The notes under the pieces are model-generated. The model was not told the DNA's origin, did not search any database, and saw nothing but the letters and a program-made list of their open reading frames with translations. 64,000 nucleotides of DNA from Streptomyces qinzhouensis (GTDB lineage: Bacteria > Actinomycetota > Actinomycetes > Streptomycetales > Streptomycetaceae). The translations under genes were made by a program, and so were the position numbers. The stretch spans positions 3,596,001 to 3,660,000 of the forward strand of contig NZ_CP042266.1 in the NCBI RefSeq assembly GCF_007856155.1, read 5' to 3'. Shown here piece after piece: positions 1 to 8,635 of the stretch (position 1 is the stretch's first letter; the number at the start of each line of letters is the position of its first letter).

Positions 1-582
1 GAACGGCAGCCCCTTGATCCGCTGCTTGGCCCGGCTGACGCGCTGGGCCATGGTCGCCTCGGGGACCAGATGGGCCCGGGCGATCTCGGCGGTGGTCAGT
101 CCGCCGACGGCCCGCAGGGTGAGCGCGATCTGTGCGGCGGGGGTGAGGTCGGGGTGGCAGCAGAGGAAGAGGAGGGTGAGGGTGTCGTCGTCGGAGGGGG
201 CCCGGTCCTCGCCGGGCGGCGGCGCGGTGAAGGCATCGCGCGGGGCGAGGTTCGCGGCGCTCTCCTCCCGGCGGCGCCGGGACTCCTCGGCGCGCAGCAG
301 ATCGATCAGCCGGCGCGCCGCGATCTTGATCAGCCAGCCGCGCGGATTGGCGGGGACGCCCTCGGCGGGCCACTGCCCGGCGGCGGCGAGCAGCGCTTCC
401 TGGACGGAGTCCTCGGCGAGGTCGAAGTGTCCGTACCGGCGTACGAGAGCGCCGAGGACCTGCGGCGCATGGCGGCGCAGCAGGTCCTCGACGGTGTCGG
501 CGGTTCCGGCGGCCCCCGTTCCGGAGCCGGGGCCGGGGCCCGCGGTGGAGTCGGTATCGGTACGCGTACGGCTGCGGCTCAT
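1..582 (-). CDS. ECF42-type RNA polymerase sigma factor (C-terminal part outside window)
   Basis: The reading frame runs from an ATG at 582 to the left edge, giving about 194 residues. Sigma-70 region 2 is visible (RYGHFDLAEDSVQEALL, then NPRGWLIKIAARRLIDLLR), followed by the CCHPDLTP segment and a region-4 helix-turn-helix (TTAEIARAHLVPEATMAQR, then RAKQRIK). The FLCCHP motif and the adjacent YCII gene are typical of ECF42 sigma factors, which usually carry a long C-terminal TPR-like extension. That part lies beyond the window. The role is to redirect RNA polymerase to a small regulon; the signal is unknown. Confidence 0.85.
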   Translation of the reverse strand, partial: MSRSRTRTDTDSTAGPGPGSGTGAAGTADTVEDLLRRHAPQVLGALVRRYGHFDLAEDSVQEALLAAAGQWPAEGVPANPRGWLIKIAARRLIDLLRAEESRRRREESAANLAPRDAFTAPPPGEDRAPSDDDTLTLLFLCCHPDLTPAAQIALTLRAVGGLTTAEIARAHLVPEATMAQRVSRAKQRIKGLPF

Positions 583-655
583 GGCGCTGTACGTATCACG
601 GCCCCGGGTGCGCCGTACGGCTGTCGCCTGCGGCCGGGCGGGGCCCGGTCATCGG

Positions 656-1066
656 TCAGGCGTCGGGGCCCTCGTCGATCGGCCGGATCACGACCGGCGC
701 GGGGATGCTCCCCTCGGGCTCCGGGCAGGCGATGATGCGGGCCGCGATCTCGGTCACCCGGTCCAGGCTCGCGCAGTCGACCACCCAGTAGCCCGCGAGC
801 ACCTCCTTGGTCTCGCTGTACGGCCCGTCCGTGATCACCGGCTTGCCGTCGGCGCCCGCCAGGACGGTACGGCTCCGCGCGGGCGCGGCCAGCCCGTTGC
901 CGTCGACCAGTTCGCCGGACTCGGCGAGGTCGTCGTTGATGGCACCCATGTGCGCGAACATCGCGGAGAGCTCGGCTTCGCTCCAGGCCGGGTAGCCCGG
1001 CGATGCCTTGCCTTCCATGGCGTCGTAAGAAGCCTGGGTGCCCTGGATCATCACCAGATACTTCAT
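656..1066 (-). CDS. YCII/DGPF-domain protein, partner of the sigma factor
   Basis: A 136-residue protein beginning MKYLVMIQGTQ and containing the YCII-related pattern ending in DGPYSETKEVLAGYW, the DGPF-type signature. ATG at 1066 is preferred over an in-frame GTG at 1075, because AGGGAG lies about 8 nt upstream of the ATG. It sits directly upstream of the sigma gene on the same strand with a 73-nt gap. This sigma plus DGPF arrangement is the family norm. DGPF proteins are small dimeric ferredoxin-fold proteins thought to act in sensing or a minor enzymatic role. No catalytic function can be assigned. Confidence 0.85.
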   Translation of the reverse strand: MKYLVMIQGTQASYDAMEGKASPGYPAWSEAELSAMFAHMGAINDDLAESGELVDGNGLAAPARSRTVLAGADGKPVITDGPYSETKEVLAGYWVVDCASLDRVTEIAARIIACPEPEGSIPAPVVIRPIDEGPDA

Positions 1067-1259
1067 GGGGTCCACTCCCTGCGGTCGCTGTTCCTCCGGG
1101 CGGGGGTTCCCCGCCGCTGCCCGTCGTGGGCAACTGTCACAGGAGACGTCGGAGCCGGTGCCGGGTTCTCGACACCGGTCGACGGAATTTCCCGAAGGTT
1201 TTTCCGGAGGTCCCCCGGGAACCCCCCGGAGGCACCGGACCAGGGCGGCGGCCGGGCGG

Positions 1260-1514
1260 TTACTGAATCGCGCCCGCGACCTGGGCGACCGGGTCGATCA
1301 GCGGGGCCAGCTGGTTGGGGATCTCCATCAGCTGGTTGAGCTGGTTCAGGTCCTTGATGCCGCCGTTCAGGGCCTGCACCCCGTCGGTGAGGGACATCGC
1401 GCCCTGCGGCGCCGGTGCCGCGTGGTGTCCGTTCGCCGAGGCGGCGGACACGGAGAGGGCGGAGGCACCGGCGGCGAGGGCGACGGCGGTGAGGATGCGC
1501 TTCGTCTTGGTCAT
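1260..1514 (-). CDS. small secreted protein
   Basis: An 84-residue protein with a clear Sec signal peptide (MTKTKRILTAVALAAG, hydrophobic core, AxA-like site near residues 26-28). The mature part is only about 56 residues, rich in N, Q, L and P (for example NQLNQLMEIPNQ), with no cysteine. Streptomyces encode many such short exported proteins. It lacks the chaplin cysteines and chaplin core, so I do not call it a chaplin. It is divergent from the HNH gene to its right across a 163-bp gap. Function unknown. Confidence 0.6.
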   Translation of the reverse strand: MTKTKRILTAVALAAGASALSVSAASANGHHAAPAPQGAMSLTDGVQALNGGIKDLNQLNQLMEIPNQLAPLIDPVAQVAGAIQ

Positions 1515-1677
1515 GCCGGGACAACGCGCCCGCGGCGGCGCGGGTCACGGGCGCGGGCCCCGGGTGGACGGCCCCCGGTCGGCAGAAACGTTTCCCGAGT
1601 GAACCGGCACCGCCATCCGGCCCAGTGGGCCGATTCATCGCACCGCGAAGGGGTGAACGCCACGTACTCAGATTGAC

Positions 1678-2433
1678 GTGATCAACCACGCAAACCACGC
1701 AAACCACACGGCGCGTGCCAAGGGCCGCAACCGCCTCCGGCGCGCCGCCACGGCCGCCGTCCTCGCCCTGGTCCCCTTCGCCGCCGTCACCGCACCCGCG
1801 ACGGCGGCCTCCGCCGCACCGGCCCCGGTGGCCGAGACCGTACGGGCCGCCGCACCCGAGACCGTGCCGATCCTCGTCGCCGTCGCCGGCCTCGCCGTCG
1901 CCGACGAGAGCCGCGCGGGCTACAACCGGGACCTGTTCAAGCACTGGAACGCGGGCCTCAACCCCTCCGACGGCTGCAACACCCGTAATGAGGTCCTGAT
2001 CGCCGAGGCGGTCACCGCCCCGACCGTGGGCGCCCGCTGCGCGCTGACCGGCGGACAGTGGTGGTCGTACTACGACGACACCCTTGTCACGCCCGCCAAC
2101 GCGCTCGATATCGACCATATGGTTCCGCTGGCCGAGGCCTGGGACTCCGGGGCCTCGGCGTGGACGGCCGCCCGCCGCGAGGCGTACGCGAACGACCAGG
2201 GCCAGGACTCCTCCCTGATCGCCGTCACCGCCAAGTCCAACCGCTCCAAGGCCGACCAGGACCCCGCCCAGTGGCTGCCGCCCGCCGCCGACGCCCTCTG
2301 CCGCTACACCTCGGAGTGGCTGGCCACCAAGCTCCGCTGGGGGCTGAGCATCGACGGGGCCGAGCAGTCGGCGCTCTACCGGCTGGCCGCCGGATGCCAG
2401 GGTGACGAGGTGACGTACACCGTCGCCCCGTAA
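1678..2433 (+). CDS. secreted HNH endonuclease family protein (DUF1524-like)
   Basis: A 251-residue protein from GTG 1678. The N-terminus is basic followed by a hydrophobic Ala-rich signal sequence (residues about 15-45). The C-terminal part has the GmrSD/DUF1524-type HNH signature: DIDHMVPLAEAWDSGA (residues about 141-156) and NRSKADQDPAQWLPP (about 187-201). These carry the H and N/D residues expected to bind metal and cut DNA. Export suggests extracellular DNA scavenging or competition, an inference only. Closely related proteins are abundant in Streptomyces. It is a single gene; the next gene is convergent. Confidence 0.85.
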   Translation: MINHANHANHTARAKGRNRLRRAATAAVLALVPFAAVTAPATAASAAPAPVAETVRAAAPETVPILVAVAGLAVADESRAGYNRDLFKHWNAGLNPSDGCNTRNEVLIAEAVTAPTVGARCALTGGQWWSYYDDTLVTPANALDIDHMVPLAEAWDSGASAWTAARREAYANDQGQDSSLIAVTAKSNRSKADQDPAQWLPPAADALCRYTSEWLATKLRWGLSIDGAEQSALYRLAAGCQGDEVTYTVAP

Positions 2434-2481
2434 AACCCCCTCCGGTGCACCATCCGTCCGGCCCGTCCCGGCCCTCCGTGG

Positions 2482-3531
2482 TCAGGGGCGGGCCGCCGGC
2501 ACCTCGGCCACGACGACGTACAGCGTCACCGACGCCAGGAAGGGGCCGTCGGACGCCAGGGCCGCCAGCCAGCTGTCCGCCTGCTCCTCGGTCAGATATC
2601 CGGCGGCGACCGCACGCCGGGTGTTGCGGTGCAGTCCGAGGACGGAGTCGGCGGCCCGGACGTCCCGGAAGACGGAGGTCGTCGCGGTGACGGCCGGCAC
2701 GGTGAAGCCCGCCTCCTGAGCGAGCCGCGGCAGTTGCCGTCCGATGATCCCGTTACGGATGATCCGGTCGGTGATGTGCCGGGTGTAGGCGCGGGCGGTG
2801 TCGAGGTCGGCGTGGTCCACGGCGAGGGAGTCCCAGTCGGGTTCGGCGAGCACCAGCCGCCCGCCGGGCCGCAGGACGCGCCGCACCTCGGCGAGGACGG
2901 CCGCCGGGTCGTCGACGTGCTGGAGCACCCGGTCGGTGCGGGCCCGGTCGGCACCGGCGTCCGGCAGGGGCAGTTGGTGGATGTCCCCCAGCCGGACATC
3001 GACCGTGGGCAGCCCCTCGGTCCGCTCCCGTGCCAGCTCCACCATCTCGCGGCTCGCGTCGATCCCGATCACGGCACCCGCGGGCCCCACGCATCCGGCG
3101 AGGGCGGCCAGATCGGTGCCCGGGCCGCAGCCGAGGTCGAGGACGGTGTGCCCGGGGCCGGCCCGGAGTTCGTACCGGGCGACATGCTTGTACGTCCGGC
3201 CCGCGCCGGTCGCGGCCACCCGGTCGAGATAGCGCACCTCGTCGGGGGTCACCGTCTCGAAGACCTGCCCGCTGACCCGCTCCATGGTCCGGGCCTCGCG
3301 CGCCAGCAGTTCCCGGCCCCGGCCGGTGATCCGGTACGGCCGCTGACGGCCCTGTGCCGCCAGGGCTTCGACCAGCCCCTTCCGCTCCAGCCGGGCGAGG
3401 GCGCCGTAGAGACTGCCCGCGCCGAGCCGGGCGCCGGAGAGCTTCTCGACGGCGGTGTTGACGGCGTAGCCGTGCAGGGGTCCCTCGGTGAGCGCGGTCA
3501 GAACGAGGGTCTGGGCGTCATGGGTTCGCAT
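2482..3531 (-). CDS. PadR-like regulator fused to a SAM-dependent methyltransferase
   Basis: 349 residues. Residues 1-90 are a PadR-type winged helix (LVLTALTEGPLHGYAV, GSLYGALARLERKGLVE, PYRITGRG). Residues about 105-345 are a class I methyltransferase with the glycine-rich SAM loop VLDLGCGPGTDLA, an acidic residue at the end of beta-2 (GIDAS) and LRPGGRLVLAEPDW. One start codon serves both parts and no stop lies between them, so this is a real fusion. The ATG lies 8 nt downstream of a possible -10 (TACTAT, 3540-3545 read on the minus strand), so the transcript may be leaderless. A methyltransferase whose substrate or product tunes its own DNA binding is a plausible reading. The substrate is unknown. 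Confidence 0.8.
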   Translation of the reverse strand: MRTHDAQTLVLTALTEGPLHGYAVNTAVEKLSGARLGAGSLYGALARLERKGLVEALAAQGRQRPYRITGRGRELLAREARTMERVSGQVFETVTPDEVRYLDRVAATGAGRTYKHVARYELRAGPGHTVLDLGCGPGTDLAALAGCVGPAGAVIGIDASREMVELARERTEGLPTVDVRLGDIHQLPLPDAGADRARTDRVLQHVDDPAAVLAEVRRVLRPGGRLVLAEPDWDSLAVDHADLDTARAYTRHITDRIIRNGIIGRQLPRLAQEAGFTVPAVTATTSVFRDVRAADSVLGLHRNTRRAVAAGYLTEEQADSWLAALASDGPFLASVTLYVVVAEVPAARP

Positions 3532-3539
3532 GCCGAGGG

Positions 3540-3545
3540 ATAGTA
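3540..3545 (-). promoter_or_regulatory. possible -10 element, leaderless start of the PadR-methyltransferase gene
   Basis: TACTAT on the minus strand ends 8 nt before the ATG at 3531. The same GTACTA hexamer recurs 14 nt further upstream, which could be a pair of half-sites for autorepression. The -35 region is weak. Inference from spacing only. Confidence 0.35.
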
Positions 3546-4041
3546 CACATGGCGTAGTACGCGGCGCGAAGCATGCGCGGTACGGCAGTTGACCGGCATA
3601 CCCCGGCGAGACCGGGGCACCAGCCCGTCAGGACCCCGCCGCGCTCCCCCCCTCGCGGCGGGGCCCGTCGCTTTTCCGTTCGCCTCGCCTCAACACCCGT
3701 ACGACGCTCAGGAATTCGACGGAAAACCCTTATCCACCCCCCACAATTCCTTCACCTCGACGCAGGATCGTTTCCCCCTAAGCCGGGCCCGGAAAATTCG
3801 CCACACCGAGCATCAGAATCTCCACACACCGGCCACGACCTGCGACAACACCGGACACCACAGCGCATGAACCTCACGATGAAACCAGCGCACGGAGGCA
3901 TCAATTGCCTCTGCCGAACCAAAGTGCGCCGCCGTTCCGGGGTTGGCATACAGGCCGATCAACGGGAAATTCATCGAGCGGGAAATACACCCGCCGGGCC
4001 ATTGAACCGGCCCGGTCCGACGCGTAATCCACGGAGGTTCC
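3546..4041. other. intergenic region without a recognisable gene
   Basis: About 500 bp between divergent genes, visibly less GC-rich than the surroundings from about 3700 to 3980. I see no reading frame with coding character and no RNA gene. It presumably holds the promoter of the secreted DUF642-like gene at 4042. Confidence 0.5.
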
Positions 4042-4650
4042 ATGTCAGCCTTGCGTGCCTGCACCACCGCCGTCGCCGGGGCGCTCGCCCTCGCCGCGAC
4101 GTGCGCCGCCCTCGCCACGCCCGCCCAGGCGGCGGCGATCAGCCGCTTCGACGACGGCAGCTTCGAATATCCGCTCGCCCCCGCGAACTCTTTCAGCAGT
4201 TTTACGGCCGGACAGTTCCTGGGCCCGTGGCAGGTGACGGCCGGTTCGGTCGACCTGATCGGCAACGGCTTCTGGCAGGCGGCCGAAGGGAACCAGTCCG
4301 TCGATCTCAGCGGTGGCGGTCCCGGCACGGTCGCCCAGACGTTCACCACGGTGCCCGGGGCGACGTACTCCGTCAGCTACTCCCTGGCCGGCAATATCGA
4401 CGCCGCGTCCGTGCCGGTCGTCAAAACGGGCCGGGCCCTGGTCGACGGCCAGGTGTTCCAGGACTTCACCTTCGACATCACCGGCAAGACCCGGCCGAAC
4501 ATGGGTTATGTGAACCGCCAGTTCACGTTTGTCGCATCGGCCGCGGCGACCACCCTCGCCTTCGCCAGCACCACCGCGGGCGCGCATGGTCCCGTACTGG
4601 ACAACGTGCAGGTCAAGGCCGCCTGTTGCGGCTGCTCATCGAGCTGCTGA
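4042..4650 (+). CDS. secreted DUF642-like / choice-of-anchor C protein
   Basis: 202 residues from ATG 4042, preceded by GGAGG with good spacing. A Sec signal peptide ends near TPAQAAA (residues about 26-32). The mature protein is a single beta-sandwich of the DUF642 type: DGSFEYP at the start, GPWQVTAGSVDLIG, GNQSVDLSG, and LDNVQVK at the end. DUF642 folds resemble carbohydrate-binding modules, so cell-wall or glycan binding is a reasonable guess. The last 9 residues carry four cysteines (ACCGCSSSC), which is unlike the usual family ending and may mediate cross-linking. A strong hairpin follows at 4663-4695. Confidence 0.75.
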   Translation: MSALRACTTAVAGALALAATCAALATPAQAAAISRFDDGSFEYPLAPANSFSSFTAGQFLGPWQVTAGSVDLIGNGFWQAAEGNQSVDLSGGGPGTVAQTFTTVPGATYSVSYSLAGNIDAASVPVVKTGRALVDGQVFQDFTFDITGKTRPNMGYVNRQFTFVASAAATTLAFASTTAGAHGPVLDNVQVKAACCGCSSSC

Positions 4651-4662
4651 ACGGTTCGTTCC

Positions 4663-4695
4663 GGTCCGGGCCCCGCACCGCGCGGGGCCCGGACC
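4663..4695. terminator. bidirectional terminator hairpin
   Basis: Perfect 14-bp stem (GGTCCGGGCCCCGC with its complement) and a 5-nt loop. It lies between the stop of the DUF642-like gene and the stop of the convergent VOC gene. Confidence 0.8.
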
Positions 4696-4698
4696 CGT

Positions 4699-5439
4699 TT
4701 ACTCCATCAGGCTGGTGGCCGGGTCGCGGTCGGTGAGGCAGTACAGCCCGCCGGCCGGATCGCGCAGCACGGTCCAGCGGTCGAACACCTCGACCACGGT
4801 CGCCCCCAGCTTCTCGTGCGCGACGGCGGACGCGGCCCGGTCGGCGGCGGAGAAGTCCAGATGGGCGCCGACCGCCCGGGGCTCGTCGAGCCGCTGGAGC
4901 AGAATCCGTACGGGAAGCCCCACCGGCCCCTGTACGGCGCGGTACTCGGAGCGCGGCGCGTACAGCAGCGGCCAGCCGGTCAGCGCACTCCAGAAGGCGG
5001 TCTCCCGCTCGTACAACTGCGGCGGAATGTCCACGGACACCTGGTCCAGCCGGATCCCCCCGAACAGGTCCGGCCGTCGCGACTCGCCCTGCCAGGGCAC
5101 CGCGCAGAACGCCTGCCCGGCGGGGGACGCCAGCACGATGCAGTCCTCGTACTCCACGACGATGTCCGCACCGGCGGAGACGGCCCGCGCGGTGAACGCG
5201 GACACATCGTCGACGGCGAAGTCGATATGCGATCCGCGCAGCCCGTCGTCCCAGGCGCCGACGCCCTGGAGCTTCACATACGGATCGGCGACCGCCGCAT
5301 CAGGCAGAAAGGTCGCGTACTCGCCGTACTCGCCCCGGCGCGGGGAGAGCCGGGTCCCCGTGACGGCCGTCCAGAACTCCGCGGCGACCTCGAACCGCTC
5401 CCGCGGCCGGTCCACGAACACACACACCCAGCGGATCAT
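4699..5439 (-). CDS. VOC (glyoxalase-like) family protein with two VOC modules
   Basis: 246 residues. Two halves of about 120 residues show the paired beta-alpha-beta-beta-beta pattern of the vicinal-oxygen-chelate superfamily: residues 1-118 (MIRWVCVFVDRPRERFEVAA, GSHIDFAVDDVSAF) and 125-246 (LDQVSVDIPPQLYERETAFW, GAHLDFSAADRAA). Expected metal-site His and Glu positions are only partly obvious. These proteins range from dioxygenases to drug-binding proteins; the substrate cannot be told. It stands alone, with an 87-bp gap to the next gene. Confidence 0.75.
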   Translation of the reverse strand: MIRWVCVFVDRPRERFEVAAEFWTAVTGTRLSPRRGEYGEYATFLPDAAVADPYVKLQGVGAWDDGLRGSHIDFAVDDVSAFTARAVSAGADIVVEYEDCIVLASPAGQAFCAVPWQGESRRPDLFGGIRLDQVSVDIPPQLYERETAFWSALTGWPLLYAPRSEYRAVQGPVGLPVRILLQRLDEPRAVGAHLDFSAADRAASAVAHEKLGATVVEVFDRWTVLRDPAGGLYCLTDRDPATSLME

Positions 5440-5526
5440 GCCGTGCTCCCCTCACCGATGACTCCCCGTGCCTCGCAGCCTAGGCCGACTCATGTGGATC
5501 TCGCCGGGGGACGAAGAGCGGGATAG

Positions 5527-6111
5527 TCAGCCCGGCTTCCGCGAGGACCGCAGGGAGGCGAGCAGTCCGAGCTCCGGGGCCAGCACTCCGGGCTGCCCGA
5601 GAGACCGGAAGTCCGCCTCGACCGCCGCCAGGTCGAGGGCACCGGCGCGCACCGCCCGGTACCGGACGGCCGACCACAGGAAGACATCGAGGTTGTCGTA
5701 CTGCGTATCGGCTTCCAGGACCTCTTCCTCGTGGAACCACAACGCGACCCGGCCGCTGGTGAGCACGGTGTAATAGTTGCCGCCGCCGTCACAGCCGACG
5801 GACCACACATCATCGCCGGACAGTTCCGTCTCATAGTCGGAGTCCAGGATCCCCACACCATTGGCTTCGAAGTCGAAACCGTAGGACCAGTCGTAGATAT
5901 CCAGGAACTGAGGCATCGCCCCCGACCGGACCCTCCGGTCGAAACCGGCCAGCGCTGTCGCGGCACCGTGCGGGAGCCTCGCGAGGAACGGCTCGACCGG
6001 ACGGGTCGACACCGGGACCCGGACCGGCGGCTCCCCGGGGAACCAGCGCGCCAGATCGGCGTCCAGACCGCGGTCCGTATATCCGGCCAACTGATCAACT
6101 GTGAGCGGCAT
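5527..6111 (-). CDS. conserved protein of unknown function
   Basis: 194 residues starting MPLTVDQLAGYTDRGL at ATG 6111. The longer frame upstream of this ATG looks non-coding, so I use the ATG. The sequence is acidic, with many aromatic residues (FLDIYDWSYGFDFEANG, then SGDDVWSVGCDGGGNYYTV, then ALWFHEEEV). The layout resembles SMI1/KNR4 (SUKH) proteins, where a beta-sheet with a GD.W...GGN-like motif reports on a block of residues, but I cannot confirm membership. SUKH proteins often act as immunity proteins against toxins. No toxin gene is next to it. Confidence 0.6.
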   Translation of the reverse strand: MPLTVDQLAGYTDRGLDADLARWFPGEPPVRVPVSTRPVEPFLARLPHGAATALAGFDRRVRSGAMPQFLDIYDWSYGFDFEANGVGILDSDYETELSGDDVWSVGCDGGGNYYTVLTSGRVALWFHEEEVLEADTQYDNLDVFLWSAVRYRAVRAGALDLAAVEADFRSLGQPGVLAPELGLLASLRSSRKPG

Positions 6112-6321
6112 GGGGCCGAGGCTAACCGAGAGCGCCCGCGCGGGACCGCCGTTCCGGACTTCCCGCCGGGAAGCAGCCCCGTGCCCATCCGCCCGCATCC
6201 CTTGGGCGCGCCGCCGGGCTCAGGACCTGGATGTCGTGGCTGATCGTCCACCTGTCGCAGAAGTCCGGTGGACAGGGCACTCGATGCCGTCCGGTCCGGC
6301 TCTGGTCGCCCCGTGCCGGCA

Positions 6322-6342
6322 CGTCCGCTCACGCATCGCTCA
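6322..6342 (+). repeat. left copy of an exact 21-bp direct repeat
   Basis: The 21 bp starting CGTCCGCTCACGCATC are identical to 19335-19355. This copy lies 17 bp beyond the stop codon of the serine hydrolase gene. The two copies bracket about 13 kb containing recombinase and IS remnants, and could be attachment-site halves. Confidence 0.6.
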
Positions 6343-6359
6343 CGCATCCAGCGCATCGG

Positions 6360-7403
6360 TCATGCGAAGGCCACCACCCGGAAGCCGTTGCGCAGCTCGG
6401 CCAATGGTTCGCGGTCGCGCGTCAGGCGGAGCTTGTTGGTGAGGAGCACCGCCCAGCGGTCCCTCTCCGGGGAGATCCACATCGCCGTACCCGTGAATCC
6501 GTAGTGAACCCAGACATCCTCGGCGGACTCGGTGCCCGGCGCCGGATGCCAGAAGAAGCCGCGCCGTGGGGTGAGCAGTCCGGTCTGGAGACGCAGCGAC
6601 TCCTTGATCCAGCGGTGGCCGAACCCGACTCGGCCGGTGGCGGGGGCGGGATTCAGCAGGTGCCGGAGGAATCGGACCAGGTCGTCGAGAACGGTGAAGA
6701 CGCCGGCGATACCGCACACGCCTCCCAGGAGTCGGGCGGAGAAGTCGTGGGCGACGCCCTTGAGGTGGATGTTCGTCTCGTTGTCGAGCTCCGTCGGCGC
6801 GCACCGAGCGGCGATCGCGGTGGGCAAGGGGCCGAAGCGGGTGGATTCCATCTCCAGTGGACGCCAGATCCGCTCCGTCGAGAGCCGGTCAAGAGGCCGC
6901 TGGGAGAGGTGTTCGGCGAGAAAGCCGAGGACGAGGGCGGCCCGGTCCGTGTACTCGACCGCTTCCCCTGGTGGGCGGTGGAGGGCCTCGTGGAGGACGC
7001 CGTCGCGGATGTCCTGCGGGTCGGTGCCGTAGAGGCTCCGCAACTGGGCGCGGAGCGGGACGCCCGCTGTGTGGGTGAGCAGCTGGCGGGCGGTCACGGC
7101 CCCGATCGGATGGCTGTCGACCTCGTTCCAGTACGTGCCGAGCGGCGCGTCGAGGTCGAGCTTGCCCTCCTCCCAGAAGGTGCCGACGCAGGACCATACG
7201 GCGAGGACCTTGGTCAGGCTGGCGGCGTCGAAGACGGTGTCGCGGAGCATCGGTGCGGCGGGCTCGTCGGGGTCAAGGACCCCGACGGCACCGTGGGTAT
7301 GCGGCCCCGTGGCGTCGCCGACCGCCCACACGGCACCCGGGTAGACCCCGTCGTGGACGCCTTGGCTCATGAGCTGCTCGATGCGTGCCGTGCGGTGCTT
7401 CAT
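6360..7403 (-). CDS. serine hydrolase, beta-lactamase (class C/EstB) family
   Basis: 347 residues, ATG 7403 with AGGGAG a few nt upstream. Motifs: catalytic S-x-x-K as SLTK (in FDAASLTKVLAVW, residues about 58-70); Tyr of the second motif in VEYTDRAALVLG, where YxN is altered to YTD; and HYGFTGTAMWISP near the C-terminus as the third motif. The family includes esterases, D-amino-acid peptidases and DD-carboxypeptidase-like enzymes. No signal peptide, so cytosolic. It is the last gene of the minus-strand cluster, separated by 110 bp from the glycosyltransferase, and may have its own promoter. Confidence 0.8.
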   Translation of the reverse strand: MKHRTARIEQLMSQGVHDGVYPGAVWAVGDATGPHTHGAVGVLDPDEPAAPMLRDTVFDAASLTKVLAVWSCVGTFWEEGKLDLDAPLGTYWNEVDSHPIGAVTARQLLTHTAGVPLRAQLRSLYGTDPQDIRDGVLHEALHRPPGEAVEYTDRAALVLGFLAEHLSQRPLDRLSTERIWRPLEMESTRFGPLPTAIAARCAPTELDNETNIHLKGVAHDFSARLLGGVCGIAGVFTVLDDLVRFLRHLLNPAPATGRVGFGHRWIKESLRLQTGLLTPRRGFFWHPAPGTESAEDVWVHYGFTGTAMWISPERDRWAVLLTNKLRLTRDREPLAELRNGFRVVAFA

Positions 7404-7513
7404 GGTCTCCCTGTTCCTGGTGGGCACCCCGGGCAGGCCAGCGTAGTGACGTGGGCGGGGTTGGCGGAGCAATGGCACGGCGGGCGTCGAAGGCGGCGCC
7501 GGTACGTGCGGCT

Positions 7514-8635
7514 TCAGCGGATCTGACGGCCGAGGGTGGTCAGCGCCTGGGCGGTCGCCGTCAGAGGGTGACGGGCGGCATTGGCACGGCCCGCCTGTCG
7601 CAGGGCGCTCAGCAGACCGGGGGAGGTACGCAACCGTTCGAAGTCTCGGGCGAGTGCTGCGGAGTTGGTGAAGTCCATGGCGATGCCGGAGGCAGCGAGG
7701 ACCTCGTTGAGGCCGGGTACGGGCTGGTAGGCGACGGGCAGGCCGCAGGCTTGGGCCTCCAGCGACACCAGGCCCATCGCCTCCAGGGTGGTCGAAGGGA
7801 GGGCCAGCACGTCGTGCTCGGCGAAGGCCTTCCACAGTTGTGGACGGCGGAGCCAACCGAGGTACCGGACCCGAACTCCGGTGCGCTTGAGCAGCGGGGC
7901 CAAGGCGTGGAACTGGGCCCTGGGGGCGGCAACGCTCAGTTCGACGCCGGGAACGCGCGCGAGGCTCGTGACCAGACGCCGGGCGCCCTTCTCGGCGGTC
8001 AGTCGTCCCGCGTACAACAGGCGCAGGTGGCTGCTGGAGGTGCGGTCGGGGCGGTGGGGCGGGTCGGTGAGGAGATGGTCGGGGATGCCCCAGGGAATGT
8101 GGACGATCTTGCGGCGGTCGGTCCCCGGAGCGAGTTCGAGGAGGCGATCGGCCATGGCCGCAGTGGGGACCACGACGGCATCGGCGGCCCGCACCGTTTC
8201 GAGAAGCACGCGGAACTGGTCACGGTGGGTTGCTGCGAAGATCAGGTCGGTGCCGTGTACCAGGGCGATCCTGGGATGCGCGGGGAGCGCTCGGAGCAGG
8301 GCGGGCGTCGCCCCGAAAGTGAGATGTTGCAGGTGCAGTACGCCGATCCGAGCCGGGTCGATCGCGTCGGTGAGCGCCCGGCGCAGTGCCACAACATAGC
8401 GGCCGAAGCCAGGTCCCTCCAGACATTTCCCGGGCACGCTCAGCAGGTCGAGTCCGGTGGGGAGGCGGATGGGAGAACTGGGCGGTGCCAACATGAAGGC
8501 CCTTGCGGGGATCAGGGGCTCGTCCCCGGTGTAGAGGTCGAGGAAGAGTTCGACGCTGCCGCCGGGACTTCCGGCGGGTAGGTCCAGGAACGTGGCGACC
8601 AGTGGTCCCGTGCCCGGGCGCACGAGGGGACTCAT
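7514..8635 (-). CDS. GT4-family glycosyltransferase
   Basis: 373 residues with the GT-B architecture. The N-terminal domain (1-185) has weak similarity to sugar-acceptor domains. The C-terminal donor domain shows LLYAGRLTAEKGARRLV and the E-x7-E motif in TTLEAMGLVSLEAQACGLPV. Transfers a sugar from a nucleotide-activated donor; donor and acceptor unknown. The ATG overlaps the stop of the upstream deaminase-like gene (ATGA, 8632-8635), so translation is coupled. Its place beside a MurA homologue and nucleotide enzymes suggests it decorates a nucleotide-derived or cell-wall-like product. Confidence 0.8.
   Translation of the reverse strand: MSPLVRPGTGPLVATFLDLPAGSPGGSVELFLDLYTGDEPLIPARAFMLAPPSSPIRLPTGLDLLSVPGKCLEGPGFGRYVVALRRALTDAIDPARIGVLHLQHLTFGATPALLRALPAHPRIALVHGTDLIFAATHRDQFRVLLETVRAADAVVVPTAAMADRLLELAPGTDRRKIVHIPWGIPDHLLTDPPHRPDRTSSSHLRLLYAGRLTAEKGARRLVTSLARVPGVELSVAAPRAQFHALAPLLKRTGVRVRYLGWLRRPQLWKAFAEHDVLALPSTTLEAMGLVSLEAQACGLPVAYQPVPGLNEVLAASGIAMDFTNSAALARDFERLRTSPGLLSALRQAGRANAARHPLTATAQALTTLGRQIR

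Noticed and set aside
1260..1514. Chaplin or rodlin identity for the small secreted protein
   Set aside because: It lacks the cysteine pair and the conserved core of chaplins and is too short for a rodlin.
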